Origin: Moniliella sp. 'wahieum'
Taxonomy: Eukaryota > Basidiomycota > Moniliellomycetes > Moniliellales > Moniliellaceae
Direction: 5' to 3'
Length of the DNA: 64,000 bases
Assembly: GCA_003971905.1 (NCBI GenBank)
Contig: RSEE01000062.1
Coordinates: forward strand, 337,695-401,694
Shown: in pieces, positions 1 to 11,838 of the stretch
How the letters are laid out: each line of letters begins with the position of its first letter
Numbering within the stretch: the stretch's first letter is position 1
Program-made: the position numbers and the translations under genes
The notes under the pieces: generated by a model
Seen by the model: the letters and a program-made list of their open reading frames with translations, nothing else
Database searches by the model: none
Told to the model about the DNA's origin: nothing

Positions 1-81
1 GTCGGTCTCCTTGGTCCCCTTCACTCTCCCCTGTTCCCCTCACTTCTCTCTTCCCACCCACACCTTCACGTCCCTTTCACT

Positions 82-1837
82 ATGCGCACGATTCTCACTG
101 CATCTACCGCCGCCCTGGCTGGCGCCGTGAATGTCCTCGCCGGAAAAAGCGGCACTGGATTCACTGCTACGTCTGTCTCGCTCTCCTCTGCCGTGGGCGG
201 AGGCCCCGCCGGAGCCATTGGGAACGGTGTGAATGCCCAAGGCTGGTCTTGGGGCATCAACAGTTCCGGTGGGGGCGGGGGCAATTCGTCCAAGCGCGGC
301 GATCAACCTGCGGAAAGCTGGCTGGCCAGCCACATCAACCTGTACAACAACAAATCTCTCCAACCCGGACAATGTGATCCTAACCAACGACCCGGCTGGC
401 TCGGGTCAAGTGCTGTCGGTCAAGTATGGGGCAAATCGTACGGCTTGCATACCACCCCCTCCGGCGGCACTTCGTTTTATTCTCAGCCCTTTTGGGTTCG
501 GGAAACTCTCGCTCGGTCTCCAACCCGTTCGTCTCTGCCACCCATTCCTCTTCGGATGGCAACTCCGCTTCGCGCCAGGAACTGGTACTAGCCTATTCAG
601 TCTTCTTCCCAAACGATTTCGACTTCGTAAAGGGTGGAAAGCTCCCGGGTCTTTACTCTTCGGTCGCTAGCGGAAGCGGAGGCACCCTCAGTGCTGATAC
701 GTCTGGTTGTGAGGGGGGATCAGAAGGTGGTGTCGGAACTTCCTGCTGGTCTACTCGTATCATGTGGCGCACCAATGGCGAAGCTGAGATTTACGCCTAC
801 ATTCCCACCTCCCTCCAAGGTACCAACTACAAGCTCTGCCCAGCGGACTCAACCACATCGCAGGGATCCAAGCTAATCTGCGACTCCGATTATGGCACCT
901 CCATTGGTCGTGGGGCCTTTACCTTCCAAAAGGGCAAGTGGAACGATTTGGCTTTGCATGTCAAGCTCAACTCCGATGGAAAGGCCGACGGCATGGTCCA
1001 ACTGTTTTGGAATGGCGCCTCCACCCCAAACATCCATTTGAACAACATTGCCTTCCGTGGCTCCAGTGGTGGCTCCAGTGGTTCGAGCTCAGGATCCAGC
1101 TCGGGAAGTGGATCGTCTAACTCGCGCCGTTCCCTTCGGAGGTCCAACGGTCTGGGCCGTCGCGGCTCTTCGTCTGGCAACTGGGTTGACAAGATTATGT
1201 TCACCACCTTCTTTGGTGGGTCGGGTTCGGAATGGGCCACCCCCAATGCGGTGCAGACCTACTACAAAAACGTCGCCTTGTTTGCTGGCTCGGGATCGAG
1301 TTCCACTAGCTCAATGGCACTTCATCTGGATCGGCCTCTTCCATGCGCCTTCCTCTGCGTCCTCTCATGCTTCCCATGCTTCCTCGGCGGCCACCACAGC
1401 CAGTACGGCGTTGCCAGTGCATCGGCTTCATCCGCCGCCCCCAAGCCTTCATCCCAGGATGGACAGGGTCCCTCTTCTGGTTCGGGTTTGGGCCCCAATT
1501 CAGGATCGGGATGCTCGGACGACTCTTCTGGCTCGGACACGGGATCATCGGAAAGTGCTGGTTCTGACACCGGTTCTGACTCGGGATCTTGCTCAGCAGA
1601 CTCTGGCTCAGAGTCCAGCTCGGGTTCAGGATCGGGCTCAGAATCGGACTCAGGATCGGAGTCGGGTTCGGGTTCGGGTTCGGGTTCGGGTCACAGCGCC
1701 GGCGCTCTACTCGTGCCGAACGTGATGCAGCGGTCCAAGCCCGCACCCAAGGCCACCTCGATTTCCCATTCGGAAAGCGTATGCACCACCACCGGTCTCG
1801 GAAGTCCATGCATGCTCGCAATGGGATGTGGATCTAA
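82..1837 (+). CDS. Secreted family-14 polysaccharide-lyase-like protein
   Basis: The start at 82 gives a short hydrophobic signal-like N-terminus (MRTILTASTAALAGAVNVLA), so the product is probably secreted or wall-associated. The core contains VFFPNDFDFVKGGKLPGLY (about 603-660) and, later, NWVDKIMFTTFFGGSG (about 1180-1230); both are typical of the fungal alginate-lyase-like PL14 fold. A Ser-Gly tract interrupts the core near 1055-1110, and a long Ser/Gly/Asp tail runs from about 1470 to 1700. The reading frame changes at least three times (near 350, 430 and 490, and again in the tail). The changes at 430 and 490 fit one lost base in a G run and a T run. The end is taken from the basic tail in frame 2 (RRRSTRAERD onward, stop at 1837); frame 3 would end at 1913. 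Family assignment is fairly sure; substrate is unknown. Confidence 0.72.
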
Positions 1838-2517
1838 AAGCGGGCTCAATCCCCCCTCCCCCCTGTGCACCCGTTGGTCAAGGTCGTCTGTTGTTGCGTG
1901 CCCCCTTTTTTGATGACAGACCCACTGGTTGGGCTCATCTTTCTCTCCCCTTCCCTATATATGTCTTCTCTGTCTTTCCGTGGATTCATCAATTCATCCT
2001 CTCCGACGGGTTCGGAGTAGCTGCCACACATTACGGAAATCTGCGGTAGTCGATCTTCGATGGCGTGCATATATATCTTCATTAATCATTGATGCATCAC
2101 ACACTCGAGCTTAGCTGTGAACGTGTATAACCTTCTATGAATGAGACTGGCTGGGTAATCTCCATGTGCGCAACGTACCACCTCTTTGTGAGCTCTGTGA
2201 CAACATGTCTTCGAACGTGTCAGTCGGCAAGGGCTCTCCATGTTTTGGTCATGATCCTACTCTTATTTCTTCTCCTTTCTTTCGTGGTCGAGAGCAATAG
2301 CCTACAACAGAGAAAATTGAGCGTCGGTGAATAAGACATAGCATAGCAAAAGGCTCCAGGACATGATGGTAGAAAAATTATATTAAGCGCGCGCTGATGC
2401 GCTGATGAGCAGTGACAAAAGTGAGAAAAAACTGAATAACCGTATTGTTGTAACCCGTAACCGACATAACCCCATCAACCAAAAACCCGATGGTTTGGGG
2501 ATTTAGGAGAGTGGAAA
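1838..2517. other. Intergenic region between convergent genes
   Basis: Both flanking genes end here, so it should hold two 3' UTRs. It is AT-richer than the coding flanks, with short TATATA runs near 1955 and 2070. I see no gene, tRNA or repeat. Confidence 0.5.
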
Positions 2518-5500
2518 TCATGGGGAATCCAGACGGCCCGCATTGATACCCTGCAGCGATGCCAAGGTGCGGAACATGCCATCCCGACGGGCAAGAAGTT
2601 GCGCAGGTGGGCCAAACTCCATCACCTTCCCTTCGTCGAGGACGAGCACCACGTCGTAGTCGACAATGTCCTCGATGCGGTGAGCAATGGTAAACACCGT
2701 TTTGCCACTGTTGGCATGCGCGTGAAGCAAACGCTGGATTTGCATGTCACTCTCGCGGTCCAAACTCGACGTCACCTCGTCGAGTACGACAATCGGCTTG
2801 TCCCCCAGAAGAGCGCGCGTGACAGCCAGGATCTGGGACTGGCCCCGGCTAAAGCCAGCCTCCTCCATAGGCGTCGCCAACTTATTTTCCAGCTTGGACA
2901 CCTTCTCCTCCAGTCCCGTCTCCTTCAGAGCCCACATGGCCTCGTCTCCGCTCGCCTCTTTCGCGTCATTGTCATGGTCGGGATTGAGATCGGCACCACC
3001 CAGCAACAAGTTGTCCCGCACCGTCAGGCCGTCCACCAAGAAGGGCTCCTGCACCACCACCGTCATCATGTGCCGCAGCCCCTCGAGGGACATGGAACGA
3101 ACATCAACGCCGTCAATGGAGATGCTGCCCGCCGAAATCTCCTGCATCCGCAAAAGACCAGCCAGCAGCGTGCTCTTGCCCGACCCACTGCGGCCACAGA
3201 TGCCCAGACGCACCCCGGCGGGTACCGTGAAGGTAACGTCATGCAACACCTCACGGCCGTCATCATACGCAAGACCAACGTGCGAAAAAGCGATTTCGGC
3301 GCCCGCGCGGTGCACGGAGCTCTCAACCACATCAGCCTTGGACGAGGCGCCATTGCTGGCAGGGTCCTCCTCCACGGGTTTGACCCCGGCCTGACGCGCA
3401 GCAGCGGCAGCGACGGTGAACTCGGATGCGGTTTGGGCAAACTCTTGGAGCCGTTCAAAAACGATGGCAACAATCTCCACCTCCATCAGACTGGCCACTG
3501 CAAAGCGATTTCTCCGGAAAGTGAAACAGTCTGGGTAAGGGCCACACCAAGCATGTTGACGCTGTGAGAGTGCCGCCGCCCAATGACGACGAGGACGAGG
3601 GTGACATTCATGAGCATCGCTGCGATTTGAAGCCAGGTTTGGAGCCACTGTTGGGCGGAGAACAGGGAGTAGGTCGCCTTTTGTAGGTTGGTAGCGTACT
3701 TGGTGTTCATCCCTCGCAATGGTTCCACCGCCCCAAAAGCTCGAATCACCGCCAATCCCGAGGTGCAGTCGCCAAAGAGGGTGTAAAGAGGGGAGCGAGA
3801 AGCCATCTCCAAACGCCGCATTTGCCGCGAATTCGGAAGATACATCCAACGAATCAAGGTCGCAATCGCCACTGCTGCAACAAAGGTGATGGCCGTATAG
3901 GGTGCTGTGACAATCATGAGGATGCAGCTTCCCAACAGGCTGATGGCAAGAAGAAGGAATGCAAACAGGGCCATAATCCACTCCATGTCAACCATAAAGA
4001 GATCACCCGAGTGTCGAGCAACCACTTGCCCTGAAGAGCGGGCGTTAAAGAAAGACATGGGCGCAGCCAGAACGGCGCGGAGGATGCGCTCATGGATGGT
4101 CCAGCCGGCCGGGATCGTCGTATGGACAAAAGTAAACTGGATGCACATCGCCGACAAGATGAAAAGGCTTGCCCATAGTGCCAAGTAACCACCCATCATA
4201 GGTCCATAGGTGCCAGGTGCAAGCGCGTCCCGCCGATCCGTCCAGTGCTGGATGTAGATTTGGTAGGCAAGGTTCGACATGGAAGCGAAAATGAGAAGGA
4301 TCACCATAACAGCTACTCGCCAAGGCCCAGCTGCCGTGACCCAGAACCAATAAGACGAGAAGCCGACCCGGTTCTCAAATACTTCATCCATCTTGTTTTG
4401 GTCTTCGTCGTCATCCACCACCTCTTGGTCCATTTCAATGTCCTCGAGAATATCAAGACGGTCCATATGGACCTTACCTTGCGCTTCCCCTCCAAGACCA
4501 ATTTGCATGTCGTCCTCGAGCAGCTGCCTGCGGCGCCCCTCTGCCACAGTCTGGACAATTCCGGGAGCGGCGCTAGCGGTCAAGGCGGCAGGAGTATCTG
4601 TGTCCGCTGCGTCTTGCTGGGCCAGGTCGTGAGCGAGAGCAGCAGAAGCTGCTTCTTTGGGGGTGCGTAGCAGGGCCTTCCCCCCGGCAGAATGTGAACG
4701 ACACGGTCAGCATCTTTGAGACGGAAGACAGCGTTGGAGGCGAGGAGTACACGACGGCCCTGGAGCAGCCCGCTCGGGCCAAACAAATGTGTCCAAATGT
4801 GCGCCTCAGTCTTTGCATCGACGGCACTGAGCGGATCGTCAAGGATAAACATGGATGCCTGCCGGGCATACACCGCGCGGGCCAGGTTGATGCGTTGCTT
4901 CTGCCCTCCACTCAGACTCTTGGCCAAACGCTGGTCTCCAAGTTCAAATTGGCCAGGTCGGGTTTGAGGGCACATGCCTCGACAACTTGGTCATACCACA
5001 CTGGATCGTACCCGAGTGGGTTGTAGAATACGATGTTAGCACGGATGGTCATGGTCTCTTGCGTCCAGTAGTCTTGTGGCGCATACCCCACCAGCTCGGT
5101 CCCTGAGATTGGTCGAGGTAGATGCTCGGTATGGCCACTCAAGATGCGCGTCTCGCCCAAGAAGGCGTTGAGGAGCGTCGACTTGCCCGCTGAGAGGCGA
5201 CCGACGACCATCGTCAACCCTGGGGCGAGGGCGAGGGAAACATCAGACAGGACCGTCTCCTCCTTCCAACCAATGCTTGCGTTCACCAAGCGCGGCTCGT
5301 TAGGGGAATCCGACACATGGAGCGAGGCCAGAGGTGATAGGGAGGCCTTCACATCTGTTGGTGGCAAGGTCAGACTCGGAGCCATATTAGGGGTTTTGGG
5401 TAGCTCCTCCAAGGGGATGGCTTCCGATCCCGATTGGTCCCACAAGCTCGAGTCATTCCTTTCAGTCCCCAACTTGCCATCCTTGTCCAGACTCGAGGAT

Positions 5501-7375
5501 TGGAGATCATTGCCGTCATCAACCTTTTCATCCGACAAGAGGTACTCCTCCAGCCGCTTGATGCTAGCCAAGGCCTCCACTAGGGACCCGATCTGTTGCC
5601 CGATCTCAGCAAGTGGTTGGACCATAATGTTGATAGCGTTCAGGGCGGTGAACACGCGGGGCGCAGTAAACGAGTAGTGCACCGAGTCGGGATATTTGTG
5701 CGACACAGCCGCCAGTGCGACAAATGTAAACACGGGGATAGAACCGCCGAGAATGTGAGTGGAGCAAACGACCTGTAATGGCAAGGTGTCAGTATCATCG
5801 TCTTGCCAGCGTTACCTACAAAATGAGAAAGGGGAAAAGGCAACGTACGGCAGTAAGTTGTGTGCTAAACTTGCGGAAGTTGTTCAATTCTGTCCTGCGC
5901 AACGCAAGGATCTTGCGAACAAAGAACGGCTCTAAGGCTGACATCTTGATCGCCTTGATCGAACCAAAGACAGATGTTGTTAGACGAACACGACGATCTG
6001 TCGCACCAGACCAGGCGGCCTGCGAAGGTCCCATGGGAATCGCACATGCCGGTCCCAAGACCAGGATCAAGAAGGCCATAAAGAGCACCACCACAAACAC
6101 GGTGTGCGCATCCCATGTAATGTAGATCGCCACGGCGATAGTTGCAATCGCCGACCAAATTTCATGAACCGGGTCAATGAGCTTCATGATTCTCTGCACA
6201 TCTTGGGACATGATGTTCATTGCCTTGGCCGAGCCGAGTTCGGTGGCGGTGCTGAGCTCAATCCGGACTGCTTTGTCGTACAAGGACTCCAGTAGGGCCC
6301 CACTGATCACCACTTGGTTCTGCTTGGTAGCAAACAATACTGCGACGAGGCCAGGGCCTGGACGGTATACACCAGCGCATAGGCGCCAGCGAGGGACCAC
6401 CCTTTGCTAGCCGGCTGAGGCGGATAGTCTGGAATGCCAGCATAACTTCCAATGTAGACAATGGTATCCTGGATCAAATACGGCTGGGATAGCGTCACAG
6501 CGGTCGAAACAATCTTGGGGATGATTGGCGTGACCAAGTTGAGGAAAAGGCACGGAACAGCCCACCGAAAAGCCCGGTTTTAGGAATGCGACCCTGAGCC
6601 ATACTGCTGTAGGGGTAAGCCGCGCGGAAGCGCTCCCCCAAGCGGCGTGTTCCGTACCGCGCACCCAGCGATGGGAGCTGCTCGATCGTTAACGTGCGGC
6701 GCATCCCACCAAAAATGAGGGGCATGAGCCAGAAAAAGCCAAGACGGTTGACAAACGACGCATCCTGCTCAACGCTGGCCAAGTTGGTGCTGAGAAGGAA
6801 AAAGAGAAAGGTGCGGATACCCAGCATGGCGGCAAAGACACCGAAATAGGCCGTGCTGCGGATGGCCACCGGATGGGCTGGAAGTTGGCAATAGGTCCGC
6901 AAGCGTGCACCATCAAACAGGATTGTCGAAAGGAGGAATAAGGGCAAACAAAGGAGCCACCGCTTGTACGCTTGCGTTCCGCCAGCACGGCCATAAACAC
7001 GCCGATTGAACCGATAAACTCAAGGGCCTGAGCTGCGAGGAGTAGACTGCGCCCCCCAAGCGCCAGCTGCTGGACCGAGTCTAACCCTGCACAGGCGCAG
7101 GCAAGAGCGGCTGTGGCCAGGACCGCAAGCGCACAGCCACTAACGGCCTGGGAGTAGCCAAGAACATCACAGGGGGCGAAACGAGTGGGCAGGCTGGCTT
7201 TGTGGGAGATGCGGGGCAGGCGGAAGGCGAGAAGGAGGACAATGAGAACGGCGTGCGGGAGGATGGTGAGGACAATGTTCTCAAAGGCAGGCGTAAAGTC
7301 AAAGCTGCGGCAGGTGGATGCCGGTCCCCAGCGGCTGGCATCGACGCAGACGCCGTCGATGTACACGTTCCTCAT
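2518..7375 (-). CDS. ABCC (MRP)-type ABC transporter
   Basis: A full-length ABC exporter of the multidrug-resistance-associated class, predicted in vacuolar or plasma membrane and probably moving conjugates or organic anions. From the N-terminus at 7375 there is a hydrophobic extra membrane region (7.3-6.8 kb), a first membrane domain (6.7-5.6 kb), NBD1 (5.3-4.7 kb), a second membrane domain (4.3-3.5 kb) and NBD2 (3.3-2.6 kb). NBD1 has Walker A GRLSAGKSTLL, signature LSGGQKQRINLARA and Walker B ILDDPLSAVD; Asp after Walker B is the degenerate-site state common in ABCC proteins. NBD2 has GRSGSGKSTLL, FSRGQSQ, VVLDEVTSSLD and the H-loop IAHR. One intron is clear at 5773-5848. Several frame changes break the frame (near 6.9, 6.5, 6.35, 4.95, 4.6 and 3.5 kb). 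The substrate cannot be inferred. Confidence 0.88.
5773..5848 (-). other. Intron in the ABC transporter gene
   Basis: On the minus strand this runs GTACGTTGCC...TTACAG. Removing it joins ...QLTAV to VCSTHILGG in frame, a continuous transmembrane segment. Confidence 0.75.
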
Positions 7376-7417
7376 AGCCTGGACGTAGGTTAGGGAGCAG
7401 GCAGACGGGAGAGGAGG

Positions 7418-7530
7418 CGATGGGGGTGGGGATGGGGATGGGGATGGAGATGGAGATGGAGATGGAGATGGGGATGGAGATGGAGATGGCGATGGCGATG
7501 GCGATGGCGATGGCGACGGCGGATGGCGGA
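7418..7530. repeat. GATGGN hexamer microsatellite
   Basis: About 18 imperfect copies of a GATGGG/GATGGA/GATGGC hexamer. It lies 45-155 bases upstream of the ABC transporter start, probably in its 5' UTR or promoter, where the transcript would read as CCATCN repeats. Confidence 0.85.
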
Positions 7531-8354
7531 GGCAATATACAGGGAGAGGATGACGCGGCTGCTGTGTGGGTGATGGCTGGAAGGAGCGGGTGCTAGGAGG
7601 CTGAAAAGATAACCACGTTGGTATGGTGAGTGTGCCGGCCGGCTCGCAGTGCGCACAGCTGTGCCTCGCAGTTTGGTTGGCATTAATTGATTAATCGGGA
7701 TTGGGTGGCCCCGGTGCGTGCTACTGAGTAGCAAATAGTGCTACTGAGTAGCAACTAGGAAGTCGCAACTAGGAACTCTCAGATCTCACAAACAACTATC
7801 GACGATTTCGATCATTCGATTGTCGGTTATCGAATACCGATTTTGCCTTATGGCCGTCTGACGAAACAGCTGGCCAGCCCGCACGCCGGGTGCACAGGGG
7901 GGAAGACCACGTTGTGGGGACGCCTCGTCGGCAACGCTCGCGCGCAGCGCCGAAAGCATGTCACATGTGATGCGGAAAGTCACACAGACCGCGCTGCGCT
8001 ACACGAGCTGTACGAGGCTGTACTACGCTGGGCACTGCTGTACTGCTTCGGAACATGCTTCATTGAACAACGCGTCGGAAGAGGCTAGTGATTCCAATGA
8101 CTAGTGACTAGTGACTAGTGACAGTACTAGTGGCTAGTGACTTGCTGTGGTCGACCAAAAAAACCGCGGCCTCCGACAGCAGGCCCCAGCCTGAGGCCTG
8201 AGGATGCTACCGGCGGTCAGCCCGCCATCGCCCTACTCTTGGCTGTGAGTGCTCAGGCTCCTCAAGGCCGCAGGCCCGGTGACCGGTTACTTACCCCGGA
8301 CCGATCTGTCGATCAAACGATGGTGGCATCCTGTTCGTGAAAATTGAAAAAAAA
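7531..8354. other. Intergenic region upstream of the ABC transporter
   Basis: No credible gene. It contains two copies of GTGCTACTGAGTAGCAA (7718-7755) and a run of GACTAGT units (8089-8140). The ABC transporter promoter should be at the left end, but I see no clear TATA element. Confidence 0.4.
8089..8145. repeat. GACTAGT short tandem repeat
   Basis: Several tandem or near-tandem copies of GACTAGT, a palindrome-rich heptamer. The same CACTAGT/CTAGTGAC core recurs at 12357-12366, 12478-12486, 12773-12782, 23560-23600 and the right end of the window, mostly in gene-poor DNA. Confidence 0.7.
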
Positions 8355-8439
8355 CGCCCCACGTGGGACTCGAACCCACAACCGTGAGATGGACCTCCTA
8401 AGTAAGAGTCTCAAATTCTACCGATTGAAATAGCGAGGC
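8355..8439 (-). tRNA. tRNA-Lys(CUU) with intron
   Basis: Minus strand. The acceptor GCCTCGC (8433-8439) pairs with GTGGGGC (8356-8362) with two G-U pairs. The T arm is GTGGG-TTCGAGT-CCCAC, and the anticodon stem TGAGA/TCTCA closes a loop with anticodon CTT (8404-8406). A 12-base intron (8391-8402) sits after position 37. The D stem is weak (TTTC against GAAT), so the gene may be drifting or inactive. Confidence 0.8.
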
Positions 8440-10335
8440 TGAATGACATCGCCAACCTTTGTAAATGTTTCAGTACACTGGACCTGCTTAATAGTTCTTT
8501 CTATAGGTCTCTCTCTCCTATACCAACTAACACTGAATAATGATCCTGATGGTTCCCCAGCGGTGTCATAATAACGAAGTTCAGTAATGCAGTGGTAGTT
8601 AAGACATCTTTTCATGATGTACAATCCTATATTGAGACCGGCCGAGAGGAACGTTTTGTTAGTCGACCACATTCTTTCCTAGTTGTTTGCTTTTTTCATC
8701 ACATGCAGCCCTCGTTCTTTTTACTTCTTCCCTCCCAACGATTACTACGTTCTCTGATCTTGTCTCTACTCTGGTCTTCCTCGCCTTGGCTCCCCTCTGT
8801 GACGATATATAAACGTTTGACTGCAGAGGGAAGTCGGAGATATATACTTACTTTAGGGCATTATGGTGTGAAAGTGCCTGAAGGCGTACGGGGACTGACG
8901 ACATTTCCATTCTTGAAAAGAAGGCCGGCACCCCTCTCGTTTGTTAGTTATATGCCAAAAAACGGCGATTAATACATCAGCGTCAGCAGGGTCACATGTC
9001 AGGCCTCACAGGCATCATGTACGTGCTTATTACTGGAGCGAGATTGGATTCGAGGAGAATTGGAGAGATACTGAGGGTGTGCCTTTGATACTGCATCCAT
9101 CTGAGAAGCGGGTAGCATTGCCAGATGCCTGCATGGCCAGGGACTCGAGCTCTGGGAAGACATGCCCAAGGTTGATGACGCACCCTTCACAATGGCTTAA
9201 ACTGTACTCACATACTGATAAGACGAGGCTTTTCGTAGCCTCTGCTCCACTCCATGCAGTTGGGGGGGAGCGAAACGAGGTGTTGGCGTGGAGTTCCTAT
9301 GTATGGGGTTAATTTGGAACCCAGTGGTTGTTGGGGACCTCTCTTCCGAGGTAAGAAGGGCAACCATCGTGACATCCTCAAGACCATGTTGCCTTTTTCC
9401 TAGGGGGGTCGGGGGTTATCAGTTACCGGTTACTCACTTTCTTCTAACCGTACATAGGCTTCACTCCCGGAGCGTGCTGCAGCGCCATAGAGGTTAACGA
9501 CTCCCTTATCACCATTGTTGAACCTGTATGCGCACACGACAGGAGAGACGGTTAAGAAGCAACGCCTCCCCTCTAGCACTGTGGGGAGGAGCGTTGACAG
9601 GTGCTGTTCAACAGCGTCAAAGAAAGCGGTAGTTGGCCCCAAAACTCACGGGTAGACATTGCTGTGCTTTCAGCGACGTTTGACTTTCCCTGATGCCGGC
9701 ACAGCACCTCACGCTCACTGACAAATGCAGGTCCGGATTTTGCGCCGTTCCTCATGGAGCAAGTGCAAGTGTTGACTACTCAGTGTTTTAATCGCCTCAT
9801 AGCCCGCTCCCGCATCCAACGCGAGTGTGGGGTATTCCACAATAATTAAGAGGTCGTGCCGGATCCATTCCTCAAGCTTGTACCTTCCATCCGGGACATC
9901 TGGCGGTATATGTTCTTTCGATGCACCAGCTGTGGATGAGGAAGAAGAGGGAAGGCCCCAGGTGTGAAATGCAACACATGCGTATCCTGGTCACCAGAAA
10001 TGCAGCCTGAGAAGCGTTTGGAGGATCAGGAATAAAGGTAGAGCACACAGCCCTACGGACTCGGGTACAATAACAGGAGCAAAGGTCAAGGTTGCGCACC
10101 GCCGCGGAAGGTATATAGTGCACAAAACGACGGCAGCGCCGGTGGAAAAGGCGATGATAAGGACCTGCATCGACTGTTTTGTGGAGCAAGCGATGATCTA
10201 CACTGTGGTGACAAGAATGTCATCCAAGTACCACAAGGCTACACTCCACCAGCAACAAGAGCCCTATTTTCCCCTTGGTGTTGGTCATATCACGATATAC
10301 GAGTAGTAGTTGTGCACTAGAAAGGGAACTTACTG

Positions 10336-10368
10336 ATGAAGATTCTTCTCTCATTGGAGAATCTTCAT
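10336..10368. repeat. Perfect inverted repeat, 11-base stem
   Basis: ATGAAGATTCT and AGAATCTTCAT are separated by 11 bases. In RNA it would form a hairpin. No gene ends nearby, so a terminator role has no support. Confidence 0.6.
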
Positions 10369-11816
10369 TGTTATTACATGTCTATTACCATGCTCCTTCG
10401 CATCCACTCGCGTTGTTATACATCCTGTTTGAAACGAGTGGTGGAAGATCGTTGAGCCTCAACTGTTTCTGTAGCGACGTGTTCTGAGCACTGATATTGT
10501 TTTTGGCCTAGGGAGTTGGACGGGCAGAAGATGAGGAGAAGGTGATGGATTAGAGCCAGAGTTGGGTCTGGGTACAGAGGCATCTGTATAGGAGGCCGGA
10601 CTAGGTACAGGGCCAGCGAGTCTCACACAGGAGAGAGTGCGCAGGGCGCAGGGACCGTGACACGCTGGGACACCCGCAGAGTGTAAGCCGATGGAAACGA
10701 GGTGAACCTGGTCTACCGAATGGGAGCCGGAGGATCACAGTCAACAGATACTTAGCAGTAGAGATGAGCAAGAACGAGAGGTAACGAACACAGCTAATCG
10801 AAAATGGCGGTAACAAGGTTCCGGAAGATATGTGAGGACTACGTAAAAAATTCAAGGGGGCAAGGCCACAAGATTGTGCACCAGAATTTCGATTAGCCAT
10901 GAAGAGTGAGCGAAGAGGTGGGAGTGGAGTGATAAGGAAGAACAGGGAATGTGCGGTATTGTCTCAACTAGATGTGCAACTCAAGGTGGTGAGGCGCCAT
11001 TTGGGAGCAGGACGCAGGCCAAATCCAGGCCACAAACCTCTAACTAATAGGGCATATCCTAGTGCCATACTCACAGCAGCCACGGTGCAACATCACCCAT
11101 GGACCTCCTTTTGGTTGAACTGTTGGCCGAGCCCCGAGCTGCACACGCCGCGGATGAATGTGCCAGTGGCTCAGCGTTTCGTCCCTGTCTTTTCCTTTCG
11201 ATAGCTGTGCTGGTCTTGCCTCAACCTCTGCCTTGCGGCTTTGCTGCGAATGAGAAAAAATGGGGTATTGGGCTTGGCAATCGCATGGTACCTCAGCTGC
11301 TCAGGTCTCAGACTCAGATCTCGGCCTGAGAGTAGCTCAGCGACCGAGTGACTGATGAGGAAACGTTCGGATGAACACGTTTTGAACGTACGTACGTTGA
11401 ACGGTTGAACACCGCCAGTCGCACAACCGCGTGTGGAGATACATATCACTGTGCCAATAGTAGCCCAGCGGTGTTGATCGATGATGTCGATGATGATGAT
11501 GATGCGATCAGGAACGAGATGATGCAATGATGGATGATGGCAATGGTCTCGATCCATGATGCATGATTATCGATTAATATTTAATAGACTAACTATCGGC
11601 TATCGGCTATCAATATCAGACTTGCTATAAGCTTGCTGCCCCTGTGCGTTCTACGTACGGCGCCTGTCACCGTTCAGACGTTTAGAGGGGGAAACCCGCC
11701 AAAGGGGAAAAGTGTATGTGCGTCACTCGCCACTCGCCGCTCCGTCACGCGTCACTGGGCTCCAGCGCTTATCCAGTGCGTCTCCCCACATATGCCCCAA
11801 CGCAGCCCTTCCCCAA

Positions 11817-11838
11817 CTTGAAGCTTGAAGCTTGTGAA
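11817..11838. repeat. AAGCTTG short repeat
   Basis: Tandem CTTGAAG units. Related AAGCTT-rich tracts occur at 12190-12262, 22935-22958 and 23587-23632, only in the two gene-poor regions. Confidence 0.6.

Noticed and set aside
1048-1725. Long open frames on both strands rich in Arg-Val or Asn-Pro
   Set aside because: They are shadows of the Ser-Gly repeat of the lyase-like gene read in other frames.
10336-10368. Hairpin as a transcription terminator
   Set aside because: No gene ends nearby, there is no U tract, and such terminators are bacterial.
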